Positions 1 through 5,053 are shown, counted from the stretch's first letter. The stretch is DNA of 6,586 bases from an uncultured Actinomycetes bacterium (GCA_946886425.1 CAMPIP010000129.1:1-6586), one strand, 5' to 3'. Numbers and translations are program-made. Notes: generated by a model from the sequence alone, not told the origin.

Positions 1-571
1 TAACGGCCCCTGGGTTGGGGCCGCTTGCCGGGGGGGGCTGCACATCGCGTGGGGCGCGACCCCGGGGCCCCCCCGGGCCTCCCCGCCCCACCCCGTGGCC
101 CTTTTCCTCCGCCGCTTTGTAGGCGATCTGGAGGAAGTCGGAGATCGTCAGCGCCGAGAAGACGGCGGCCAGGAAGCGGGTCAGGCGGGGCGCGAAGACG
201 AGGCCGAGCGAGAACGCGGAGACGACCCAGAGGCCCAGGCAGTAAGGGCAGACCAGCAGTTCGCCGACGGCCTTCCGGGCGCCGTCCCCGCGGGCGCTCT
301 CCTCGAACTCGGAGGGGCCGCCGCTTTCCTCGAACTCGGTGAAGGGAGCGCGCAGCGGGCTGGTCACCTTGTCCTTGGAGATCAACCGGCTCAACTTGTG
401 CGAGGCGACCCCGATCGTGATCAGGTCGGCGGCGCCGACGCGCTCCGGCAGCTCTCGCCCCCGCCGGCGGGCGAGCAGCAGGGCCGCGGCGAAGAGGGCG
501 TTGAAGACGGTCCCGATCACCGCGTAGCCGCCGAGCGGCGGTCGTCTCGCGGCTGGCGCGTAGCCCTCCAT
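1..571 (-). CDS. DUF1360 family membrane protein (3' end not in window)
   Basis: The reading frame runs 190 codons from an ATG at 571 to the left edge without a stop. The core matches my memory of the DUF1360 family (Bacillus YjcA-like small membrane proteins of unknown role): SHKLSRL near residue 58, KVTSPLRAPFTE at 68-79, and LLVCPYCLGLW at 105-115, whose CPYC pair could bind metal or form a disulfide. Hydrophobic stretches at about 15-34, 48-64 and 113-150 suggest two to four membrane segments. An acidic insert at 80-96 carries a short internal repeat. After about residue 157 the protein turns into a G/P/R-rich tail read from very GC-rich DNA with runs of 7-8 C or G; this may be a true tail or read-through after a homopolymer indel. 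The start lies 10 bases after the CxxC gene's stop, without a strong Shine-Dalgarno. It is the last operon gene seen. Family call fairly firm, function unknown. Confidence 0.8.
   Translation of the reverse strand, partial: MEGYAPAARRPPLGGYAVIGTVFNALFAAALLLARRRGRELPERVGAADLITIGVASHKLSRLISKDKVTSPLRAPFTEFEESGGPSEFEESARGDGARKAVGELLVCPYCLGLWVVSAFSLGLVFAPRLTRFLAAVFSALTISDFLQIAYKAAEEKGHGVGRGGPGGPRGRAPRDVQPPPASGPNPGAV
4..23 (-). other. Short GC stem-loop in the DUF1360 tail
   Basis: A perfect 7-bp stem (CGGCCCC / GGGGCCG) closes a 6-base loop at the very left edge. It lies inside the open DUF1360 frame. No T-run is visible before the window ends, so a terminator role cannot be judged. It could end the operon if the real DUF1360 stop lies just upstream through a frameshift. 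Confidence 0.3.
300..339. repeat. In-frame direct repeat, 13-bp copies 27 bp apart
   Basis: TCCTCGAACTCGG occurs at 300-312 and again at 327-339. The 27-base period is nine codons, so DUF1360 reads EFEES twice in its acidic insert (residues 79-92). This looks like a small tandem duplication between two hydrophobic regions. The frame is kept. Confidence 0.75.
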
Positions 572-581
572 GACGGTGCGG

Positions 582-1082
582 CTACCCCGGTCGCAGCGCC
601 TCAACCAGCTGGGGGTCGAGCGGCTGGGTGGCGACGACCCGTTCCGGCAGCAGCAGCAGGGCGCCGGTGTCGGCGTCGAGGTCGCGCTCCTCGCTAAGTC
701 GGCCCCGCAGCTCGACCACCATCTTCCCCTCGGCCTCCGCCCCTTTCTCGGCCAGGTACCGGTAGAGGCCCTCGCGGGTGGGAAAGACCGCGATGCCGTG
801 GCGGCGGGTGCGATCGATCTCCCCGCTGCCCTCGCAGGTCGGGCAGGTCGCCTCGAAGCGGACCCGGCCCTGGCAGGCGGGGCAGTCGGGGCGGGCGCCG
901 GTCTGCAGGCAGGAGCGGCATTCGTAGCGAGCGACGCCGCGCCCCCCGCACTTGTCGCAAGGGCCGTGGTCGTGGGAGCCCCAGGGCTCGGTGAACTGCT
1001 TGGCGGGATCGAGCAGCTGCTCGGGATCGGCGTCGGCGGCGCAGGAGTGGAAATAGGACCGGTTGGGGGAGGGCTCGGGCAC
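582..1082 (-). CDS. Protein with four CxxC(x)G zinc-finger repeats, DnaJ-like but without a J domain
   Basis: A 166-residue cytoplasmic protein. Residues 42-87 hold four CxxC knuckles at C42/C45, C55/C58, C67/C70 and C80/C83. The first (CDKCGGRG) and last (CPTCEGSG) match the CxxCxGxG repeat of the DnaJ/Hsp40 cysteine-rich domain; the middle two (CRSCLQTG, CPACQGRV) are looser. Eight cysteines would bind two zinc ions, as in DnaJ. The HPD-bearing J domain and the substrate-binding domain are both absent. The N-terminus has SYFHSCAADADPEQ (one more Cys, C14), and the C-terminal half (92-166) is an unrecognised mixed fold ending ATQPLDPQLVEALRPG. The GTG start lies 2 bases after the PRC gene's TGA, with GAGG 8 bases upstream; longer versions of the frame would run through the PRC gene. 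A redox or folding role is possible but not shown. I do not recognise a named family. Confidence 0.75.
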   Translation of the reverse strand: MPEPSPNRSYFHSCAADADPEQLLDPAKQFTEPWGSHDHGPCDKCGGRGVARYECRSCLQTGARPDCPACQGRVRFEATCPTCEGSGEIDRTRRHGIAVFPTREGLYRYLAEKGAEAEGKMVVELRGRLSEERDLDADTGALLLLPERVVATQPLDPQLVEALRPG

Positions 1083-1084
1083 GC

Positions 1085-1342
1085 TCAGGCCCTCACCACG
1101 ATGCGGCGCTCGTCGATCTCGGCAACCGCGTCCCACGGGATCCCGTGGGCGTCCGGGCCCGGGCCGCGGAGGCGCTGCCAGAGTGCCCGCCGGCCGACCA
1201 GCAGCTCCTCGATGACGACGCCGCCGTCGCGGTCGCGGCGGGCGCGCGCCTCGAAGACCCGTCCCAGCGAGCGGCCGCTCTGGTCGACCACCGGACATCC
1301 GACCAGCGAGCTGAAGGCACCGCGTCCGTCGCTCAGTTCCAC
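1085..1342 (-). CDS. Small PRC-barrel domain protein (second of a tandem pair)
   Basis: An 85-residue soluble protein covering about one PRC-barrel domain: VGCPVVDQSGRSLGRVFEA (14-32), IEELLVGRR (44-52) and GIPWDAVAEID (67-77). The 'D..G..LGRV' strand and the 'IPWD.V.EI' end are the usual PRC-barrel signatures, known from RimM, photosynthetic reaction centre subunit H and many small stress proteins. Such domains usually mediate binding rather than catalysis. The GTG start overlaps the previous gene's stop by 10 bases, so translation is probably coupled, and an AGGAG sits 6 bases upstream. It resembles the adjacent upstream gene and probably arose from it by duplication. The ligand is unknown. 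Confidence 0.8.
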   Translation of the reverse strand: MELSDGRGAFSSLVGCPVVDQSGRSLGRVFEARARRDRDGGVVIEELLVGRRALWQRLRGPGPDAHGIPWDAVAEIDERRIVVRA

Positions 1343-1695
1343 GGCAGGCTCCTGACCAGCCAGCGGTCCGGGTCGTCGCCGTGGCCGAGGCCCAGGTCCT
1401 CGGCCTTGCCGCGCAGATGGATCGCGGCGCCGATCTCGGCGACCTCCTCCCAGGGCACGCGCAGCGCGTTCTGGCCCCAGGTCTCCGGTCCCGCCAGGCG
1501 CCGCGCCAGCCGCCGCAGCCGGCGGCCGGGAAGGCGCCGCGGGTAGAGGGCCTCGCCGACCAGGAGCGCGCTCACCCGCGGTGGGCTGCCGCGCAGCTCG
1601 AGGTCGTCGACGCGCCCGCAGCGGCGCCCATCGCAGTCGAGGATCTGCTCGTCGAGCAGGCGGTGGGCGACGAAGAGCGGCTCGCCGGGATTCAT
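1333..1695 (-). CDS. PRC-barrel domain protein (first of a tandem pair)
   Basis: A 120-residue soluble protein. The PRC-like core covers residues 8-94: LLDEQILDCDGRRCGRVDDLEL (13-34), VSALLVGEA (41-49) and ALRVPWEEVAEIG (77-89), the last being the typical 'PW..V..I' closing strand. Residues 51-68 are very arginine-rich (YPRRLPGRRLRRLARRLA) and could bind acidic lipid, RNA or DNA. A tail of about 25 residues ends GDDPDRWLVRSLPWN. The ATG at 1695 overlaps the NRAMP stop in an ATGA junction. An open frame extends upstream but only through the NRAMP gene, so this start is preferred. A role next to the transporter, such as a cytoplasmic partner, is only a guess. Confidence 0.78.
   Translation of the reverse strand: MNPGEPLFVAHRLLDEQILDCDGRRCGRVDDLELRGSPPRVSALLVGEALYPRRLPGRRLRRLARRLAGPETWGQNALRVPWEEVAEIGAAIHLRGKAEDLGLGHGDDPDRWLVRSLPWN
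1349..1353 (-). promoter_or_regulatory. Shine-Dalgarno deciding the GTG start of the second PRC gene
   Basis: AGGAG on the minus strand, inside the end of the first PRC gene and 6 bases before the GTG at 1342. It supports a start that overlaps the upstream stop codon. Confidence 0.7.
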
Positions 1696-2912
1696 CCGCC
1701 GCCCCCGTTGGTCATCATCAGCAGCGGGATCGCGGCGATCGCGAGGAGGACGATCACGCCGAAGTAGACCCAGCCCAGGGTCGCCGAGATCCGCCCGTTG
1801 GCGTGCTCTCCCATGAACGAGCGGTCGCCGGCGATCAGCAGGATCGGCAGGTAGGTGAGCGGCAGCGCCACCACCGAGAAGACGACGCTGTACTCGGTGA
1901 TCTCGACCGGGTTGATCCCGCTCAACACGATCAGCATCGCCAGGAACAGGAAGACCAGCCAGGAGAAGGTGAAGCGCGGCGCTTTCTTGGGACCGCGGTA
2001 GCGGCCCCACTCCCAGCCGAGGAACTGGGCGAGGTTGTAGGAGGCCGAGAAGCTGGAGTCGATCGCGGCCCCGCCGACGCAGAAGAGGATCCCGGCCAGG
2101 GCGAGCAGCAGCCCGGTCTCGCCGAAGGCCCCCTGGACCGGCAGCGCCACGGTGCCGAGGTCGTTCGGCTGCACCCCGACCGGGTGGAAGAGGAAGCCGG
2201 AGACGACGACCAGGGCGCAGGCGAGGATGCCGCCGAGCCCGTAGCCGATCACGGCGTTGAGCCGGTTCTCTTTGAGGCTCTTCTCGGTCCAGCCCTCCTC
2301 GATCGCCCCCGACGAGTAGAAGTGAACCTCGTAGGGCATCAGCGCCGCCGCGAAGACGCCGACCACGAAGTAGAGGTAGAGCGTCGAGTCGGCGAAGGAG
2401 GGGACGAAGCCCTGGGCGACCTCGCCCCAGTCGGGGCTCTGGTCGATCGCGGTGGCGACGAAGACCAGCATCAGCAGGCCGCCGTAGCCGAACAGCCGCT
2501 CGATGCCGCCGAACGGCAGCAGCGCCACGATCACGACCAGGGAGAGCAGGGCGATGACGACGAAGAGGCTGAAGGGCGCGTCGAAGAGCAGCTGCAGGAT
2601 GATCGCCAAGCCGCCCAGCTCGGCGGCCACGGTCAGCAGGTTGACGAAGGTGCTGGCGATCAGCGCGACCAGCCCGAGCCCGAAGCCCATCCGCATCCGG
2701 ATCGCGTCGAAGACGGGCCGGTTGCTGACCGCCGCCACCCGTCCCGACATCTCCGCGTAGACGGCGATGCCGATCGTCCCCAGCACCACCGCCCAGAGCA
2801 GGTCGTAGCGGTAGAGCGCCCCGGCCTGGGTGTTGAAGACCAGGTCGCCGATGTCGAGGAATCCCCCGATCGCGGCGATGATCCCGAGGGCGATTTTGAA
2901 GATCGTCCTCAC
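1692..2912 (-). CDS. Divergent NRAMP/SLC11-type divalent metal transporter
   Basis: A 406-residue inner-membrane protein with about 11 hydrophobic segments and hardly any N-terminal extension; TM1 begins near residue 5. In NRAMPs, TM1 DPGN and TM6 MPH form the metal site and carry protons. Here TM1 has DIGD (20-23), so the Asp is kept and Asn becomes Asp, and TM6 has A189..MPYE (192-195), so Ala and Met are kept and His becomes Tyr. In TM3 the usual D-I-A-E proton-path pair reads VAAE (95-98): the Glu stays but the Asp is lost. VYAEMSGRVAAVS (51-63) is typical of NRAMP TM2. Metal binding through D20 and M192 is therefore likely, but metal choice and proton coupling may differ from MntH; related NRAMP branches carry Mg or other ions. 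The GTG start overlaps the lipoprotein stop in GTGA and the 3' end overlaps the first PRC gene by 4 bases. Mn/Fe import is the default call, held with caution. Confidence 0.85.
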   Translation of the reverse strand: MRTIFKIALGIIAAIGGFLDIGDLVFNTQAGALYRYDLLWAVVLGTIGIAVYAEMSGRVAAVSNRPVFDAIRMRMGFGLGLVALIASTFVNLLTVAAELGGLAIILQLLFDAPFSLFVVIALLSLVVIVALLPFGGIERLFGYGGLLMLVFVATAIDQSPDWGEVAQGFVPSFADSTLYLYFVVGVFAAALMPYEVHFYSSGAIEEGWTEKSLKENRLNAVIGYGLGGILACALVVVSGFLFHPVGVQPNDLGTVALPVQGAFGETGLLLALAGILFCVGGAAIDSSFSASYNLAQFLGWEWGRYRGPKKAPRFTFSWLVFLFLAMLIVLSGINPVEITEYSVVFSVVALPLTYLPILLIAGDRSFMGEHANGRISATLGWVYFGVIVLLAIAAIPLLMMTNGGGG

Positions 2913-3355
2913 GGCGCTTCCCCGGTGAGCCGGGCGACCACCGCGTCGGCCTGTTCTTTGACTTCGCCCATGTGCTTCTCGACGAGGGCGCCGTGGTGCT
3001 CGTCGCCGGGAAAGGTCCGCAGCTGCGAGAACAGCTCGCCGAGCTCGCCGGCGATCCGCACGGCGGCGTCGCGCTCCTCGCGGACCTCCGCCGAGGGCTC
3101 GGCGTCGGCGAGCTTTTCGGCCTCGTGCTCGGCCTGGCCGCCGAGCGTCTCCGCCATCACCCGCACGTAGGTCGACTTGGTCGCGTCGCGGGCGACGCCG
3201 CTGGCGACGAGTTCGCCCTGCGCGGCCAAGGCGCCGAGGGATTCGACGCCGCGGTTCAGCTCATCGCGGCTGAGGTCGCCGCAGCCGCTCGCGGCGAGGA
3301 GGAGGGCGGCGAGAGCCGCGATCGCGGCCCGCCGCCCGAGGCGCCCACTGCGCAT
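2909..3355 (-). CDS. Small helical lipoprotein upstream of the NRAMP gene
   Basis: A 148-residue protein with an Arg-rich n-region (MRSGRLGRR), a hydrophobic core (11-22) and lipobox AASGC with the lipidated Cys at 25, so the mature protein is predicted to be anchored on the outer face of the cytoplasmic membrane. The rest appears almost wholly helical, rich in Glu/Asp/Ala, with heptad-like stretches (residues 30-112 and 122-144) and an EHH cluster at 119-121 plus H77 and H128. I do not recognise a family. The start is ATG; the gene follows the ferritin-like gene's stop by 30 bases, and its TGA overlaps the NRAMP GTG start. Coupling to a transporter suggests an extracytoplasmic partner, perhaps metal-handling, but no known metal-binding domain is visible. 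Confidence 0.75.
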   Translation of the reverse strand: MRSGRLGRRAAIAALAALLLAASGCGDLSRDELNRGVESLGALAAQGELVASGVARDATKSTYVRVMAETLGGQAEHEAEKLADAEPSAEVREERDAAVRIAGELGELFSQLRTFPGDEHHGALVEKHMGEVKEQADAVVARLTGEAP

Positions 3356-3385
3356 CGCTCCGTCCCATCGGCCCCGGGGGTCCGG

Positions 3386-3874
3386 CTAGGACTCCTCGTA
3401 GGGGTCTTTCTCCCCGGCCAGCCGCAGCGACCCGTCCTTGGCCTCGCTGAAGTGCCGTTCCTGGATCGGCAGCGCCCACTCGACCAGCTCGGAGATCTGT
3501 TCCTCGCCGGCCTGCTCGTTGAGCTTGCCCAGCACCGCCCAGTGCCCGACCTCGCCGGCCTCCGCCATGGTCAGGAACTCGAAGCCGTCGAGGCCGTCGG
3601 AGTCGCCCCCCAGGTAGGTCGACATCATCTCCGTCGCCTCGCTTTTCGTTTCCTGCGCTTTTTCGAGGATCGCCGTCTTCTTGCCGTCGCGGCTGTCGGC
3701 CAACTCGGTGCAGCGGCGCTCGGTCTCCTCGGCCTCCTCGCGCATCTGCCGCAGCGTCGCGACGATGCTTTCGTCTTCGACGAGGCCCTCGACTTTCTCC
3801 GTCGCTCCCTGTGCCGCCTGGGCCAGGCCCAGCACCTCGGCCAGCTTCTCCTCCAACGTCGTCAGCTCGGCCAT
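3386..3874 (-). CDS. Acidic helical protein, probably ferritin-like four-helix bundle
   Basis: A 162-residue, strongly acidic soluble protein with no signal peptide. Four predicted helices fit a ferritin/rubrerythrin-like bundle: about 5-32, 35-61 (before a DGKK turn), 66-87, and a last half (95-145) holding FEFLTMAEAGEVGHW and LVEWALPIQERHF. E99, E105, E108 and H111, then E132, E139 and H141, could be carboxylate/His metal ligands, but the classic paired ExxH sites are not clean and the first helices lack an obvious ligand. It may therefore be a structural relative or a non-ferritin bundle. The ATG at 3874 has AAGGGGGAAGG just upstream (3878-3888). It is the first gene of the operon and starts 42 bases after the leftward GGGTAC promoter. 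The longer open frame upstream only reads through the control region and the DUF892 gene. Gene call strong, fold call moderate. Confidence 0.75.
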   Translation of the reverse strand: MAELTTLEEKLAEVLGLAQAAQGATEKVEGLVEDESIVATLRQMREEAEETERRCTELADSRDGKKTAILEKAQETKSEATEMMSTYLGGDSDGLDGFEFLTMAEAGEVGHWAVLGKLNEQAGEEQISELVEWALPIQERHFSEAKDGSLRLAGEKDPYEES

Positions 3875-3916
3875 CTGCCTTCCCCCTTCTCGTCGTTTGC
3901 GATGGGCGTCGGTTTC

Positions 3917-3941
3917 GTACCCGCCGGACCGTTCGCGAAAC
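3917..3941 (-). promoter_or_regulatory. Leftward SigB/SigF-type stress promoter for the operon
   Basis: On the minus strand: GTTT (3941-3938), a 15-base spacer and GGGTAC (3922-3917). This agrees with the SigF consensus of mycobacteria (GTTT-N15-17-GGGTA) and the SigB family of Streptomyces and Bacillus. It lies 42 bases before the ATG at 3874, leaving room for a short leader and a good Shine-Dalgarno. No vegetative -35/-10 pair is apparent. An almost identical element faces the other way. Confidence 0.72.
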
Positions 3942-3960
3942 GGGGCGCGGTCGTTTCGCG
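3934..3960. repeat. Perfect 9+9 bp inverted repeat joining the two divergent -35 elements
   Basis: CGCGAAACG (3934-3942) and CGTTTCGCG (3952-3960) are exact reverse complements with a 9-base centre. Each arm contains one promoter's GTTT. Imperfect symmetry continues outward to both GGGTAC boxes (GGAC/GTCC, then GTACCC/GGGTAC with bulges). The symmetry partly follows from two back-to-back copies of the same promoter, but the arms match beyond GTTT, so an operator or a preferred extended -35 is possible. Confidence 0.75.
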
Positions 3961-3978
3961 GTCCGCCGGGCGGGGTAC
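3953..3978 (+). promoter_or_regulatory. Rightward SigB/SigF-type stress promoter for the DUF892 gene
   Basis: GTTT (3953-3956), a 16-base spacer and GGGTAC (3973-3978), matching the SigB/SigF-type consensus. A start site near 3985-3988 would give a leader of about 40 bases before the ATG at 4025. The -35 elements of the two promoters are only 11 bases apart, so both could be read under the same condition or compete for polymerase. Confidence 0.72.
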
Positions 3979-4012
3979 GGCCAACCCGACGTGGAGACGT
4001 GCAGAACGAGCG

Positions 4013-4020
4013 AGGGGAGG
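4013..4020 (+). promoter_or_regulatory. Shine-Dalgarno of the DUF892 gene
   Basis: AGGGGAGG, with four bases (CAGG) before the ATG at 4025. It fixes this start within a much longer open frame that is only the shadow of the leftward genes. Confidence 0.75.
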
Positions 4021-4024
4021 CAGG

Positions 4025-4600
4025 ATGGCGGACTTGAACGAGCGCGACGCGAAGCTGATCCAGTACCTGAGTGAGGCCTACGGCAAGGAGAAGGAACTCG
4101 AGGTCTCGCTGGAGGCGCATATCGCGATGACCACCAGGCCGCCGTACAAGAAACGGCTGAAAGCCCACCTCAAAGAGACCAAGGCGCACGGCAAGACCCT
4201 GGAGCGGCGGATCAAGAAGCTTGGCGGCGGCGGGCAGCTGACCCAGAACTTCGCCGGCAAGGTGAAAGCGGCGGCGAAGGGCCCGCTGCACATGGTCCGC
4301 GGCAGCGGCGAGCAGGAGAAGATGCTGAAGAACGCCAAGACCGAGTACTGGAACGAGCATGAGGAGATAGCCACCTACCTGGCGATCGAGTCCCTCGCCG
4401 AAAAGGTCGGCGATACCGAGACGGCGAAGCTGGCGCGGGGGATCCGCCGCGAGGAGGAGCGGATGGCGAAATTCCTCGCCGGCCAGATCAAGACCCTGAG
4501 CGGTGCGGTGGCGAGCGAAGAGGTCCCGGCGGCGCAGCGGCGGCCGCCGAAAGCTAAAGCCAGACGTGCTCGAAAACCAGCTTCCCGCTCGCGTAGTTGA
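4025..4600 (+). CDS. DUF892/YciE-type ferritin-like protein with a basic C-terminal tail
   Basis: A 191-residue cytoplasmic protein. Residues 7-160 follow the DUF892 pattern (E. coli YciE/YciF, ferritin-like dimers induced by stress): helix LIQYLSEAYGKEKELE (11-26), RLKAHLKETKAHGKTLERRIKKLG (44-67, with the family's HL.ET at 48-52), EYWNEHEEIATYLAIESLAEKVGD (107-130, with the E-H..I..Y core) and IRREEERMAKFLAGQI (140-155). Glu/His ligands of a possible di-metal site are E51 and H55, E107/E111/H112, and the 143-145 Glu cluster. DUF892 proteins are linked to stress, but their reaction is not settled. The last 20 residues (172-191) are Arg/Lys/Pro/Ser-rich, like the DNA-binding tails of some Dps proteins, and could bind nucleic acid. 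It is transcribed alone from the rightward promoter. Its 3' end overlaps the convergent phosphoesterase gene by 47 bases. Confidence 0.87.
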   Translation: MADLNERDAKLIQYLSEAYGKEKELEVSLEAHIAMTTRPPYKKRLKAHLKETKAHGKTLERRIKKLGGGGQLTQNFAGKVKAAAKGPLHMVRGSGEQEKMLKNAKTEYWNEHEEIATYLAIESLAEKVGDTETAKLARGIRREEERMAKFLAGQIKTLSGAVASEEVPAAQRRPPKAKARRARKPASRSRS

Positions 4601-5036
4601 GCAGCCCCATCGAGGCCCGCGGCGCCCGCCGCCGCTCGGTCGGGCTGCCGGGATTGAAGATCTGAAAGCCGCCCTCCTCTTCGCGGAGCGGGAGGTGGCT
4701 GTGGCCGAAGACGACCGCGTCGGCGCCCGGGAAGCGGAGGCGCAGCCGGGTCAGGCGGCCCTTGGCGGGGCCGGCGTCGTGGACGAGAGCGAGGGTGCGG
4801 TTGCCGAGCCGGATCTCGAGCTCTTCGGGCAGCGCGTCCTGGAGCGCCGGCTCGTCGACGTTGCCGTGCACGGCGTGGACCGCGGGGCAGAGCTCGCGCA
4901 GCTCGTCGAGGACCGAGGCGGCGGAGAAGTCGCCGGCGTGGATCGTCGCCTCGGCGGCGCCGATCAGCTCGACGCAGCGCCCGGGGAGGCGACGCGTGCC
5001 CTTCGGCATGTGGGTGTCGGCGAGCACGGCGATCAC
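4554..5036 (-). CDS. YfcE/MJ0936-type metallophosphoesterase
   Basis: A 160-residue single-domain calcineurin-like phosphoesterase, the usual length for the YfcE/MJ0936 group, which cleave phosphodiesters with Mn or similar metals; the natural substrate is generally unknown. All metal motifs are present in order: D7-T-H9, HAGD36, GNVD with N59, VH86, G-H112-S-H114, then NPGS(128-131)PTERR. There is no signal peptide or membrane segment. The GTG at 5036 gives DTH at residue 7, and no other start lies further upstream before a stop. No Shine-Dalgarno precedes it; the 17-base gap to ligD leaves little leader, so a leaderless or very short-leader mRNA is likely. Its end overlaps the DUF892 gene tail to tail. 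The divergent ligD neighbour hints at nucleic-acid work, but that is weak evidence. Confidence 0.88.
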   Translation of the reverse strand: MIAVLADTHMPKGTRRLPGRCVELIGAAEATIHAGDFSAASVLDELRELCPAVHAVHGNVDEPALQDALPEELEIRLGNRTLALVHDAGPAKGRLTRLRLRFPGADAVVFGHSHLPLREEEGGFQIFNPGSPTERRRAPRASMGLLNYASGKLVFEHVWL

Positions 5037-5053
5037 ACTGTGTGTGGATTCTG
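5034..5053. promoter_or_regulatory. Very short divergent start region with a CACAC-T-GTGTG inverted repeat
   Basis: Only 17 bases (5037-5053) separate the GTG of the phosphoesterase from the ATG of ligD. An inverted repeat, CACAC-T-GTGTG (5034-5044), covers the phosphoesterase start codon. No Shine-Dalgarno for either gene and no convincing -35/-10 is seen; CAGAAT on the minus strand (5053-5048) is a weak -10 candidate for the phosphoesterase. Each gene's upstream promoter sequence must lie partly within the other gene. Confidence 0.4.

Noticed and set aside
582..606. GGTT-N15-GGGTAG on the minus strand before DUF1360, resembling a stress promoter
   Set aside because: It lacks the full GTTT and the C of GGGTAC, lies inside the CxxC gene, and is too close to the ATG at 571 for a normal leader.
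1541..1546. GGGTAG on the plus strand
   Set aside because: No GTTT at 14-17 bases upstream and no plus-strand gene follows.
95..3170. Long plus-strand open frames (95-697, 570-1355, 1581-3170, and 2972 up to the DUF892 start)
   Set aside because: They oppose well-supported minus-strand genes, encode low-complexity R/G/A/E/D/Q-rich proteins without domains, and are expected from high GC content.
3356..3385. CCCCGGGG symmetry in the 30-base gap between the ferritin-like and lipoprotein genes
   Set aside because: No loop or T-run, and short GC palindromes are common at this base composition; the gap appears to hold only the lipoprotein leader.
4538..4549. Perfect 12-base palindrome CGGCGGCCGCCG just past the phosphoesterase stop
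   Set aside because: It has no loop and no T-run and consists of repeated CGG/CCG codons within the DUF892 tail; too weak for a terminator call.
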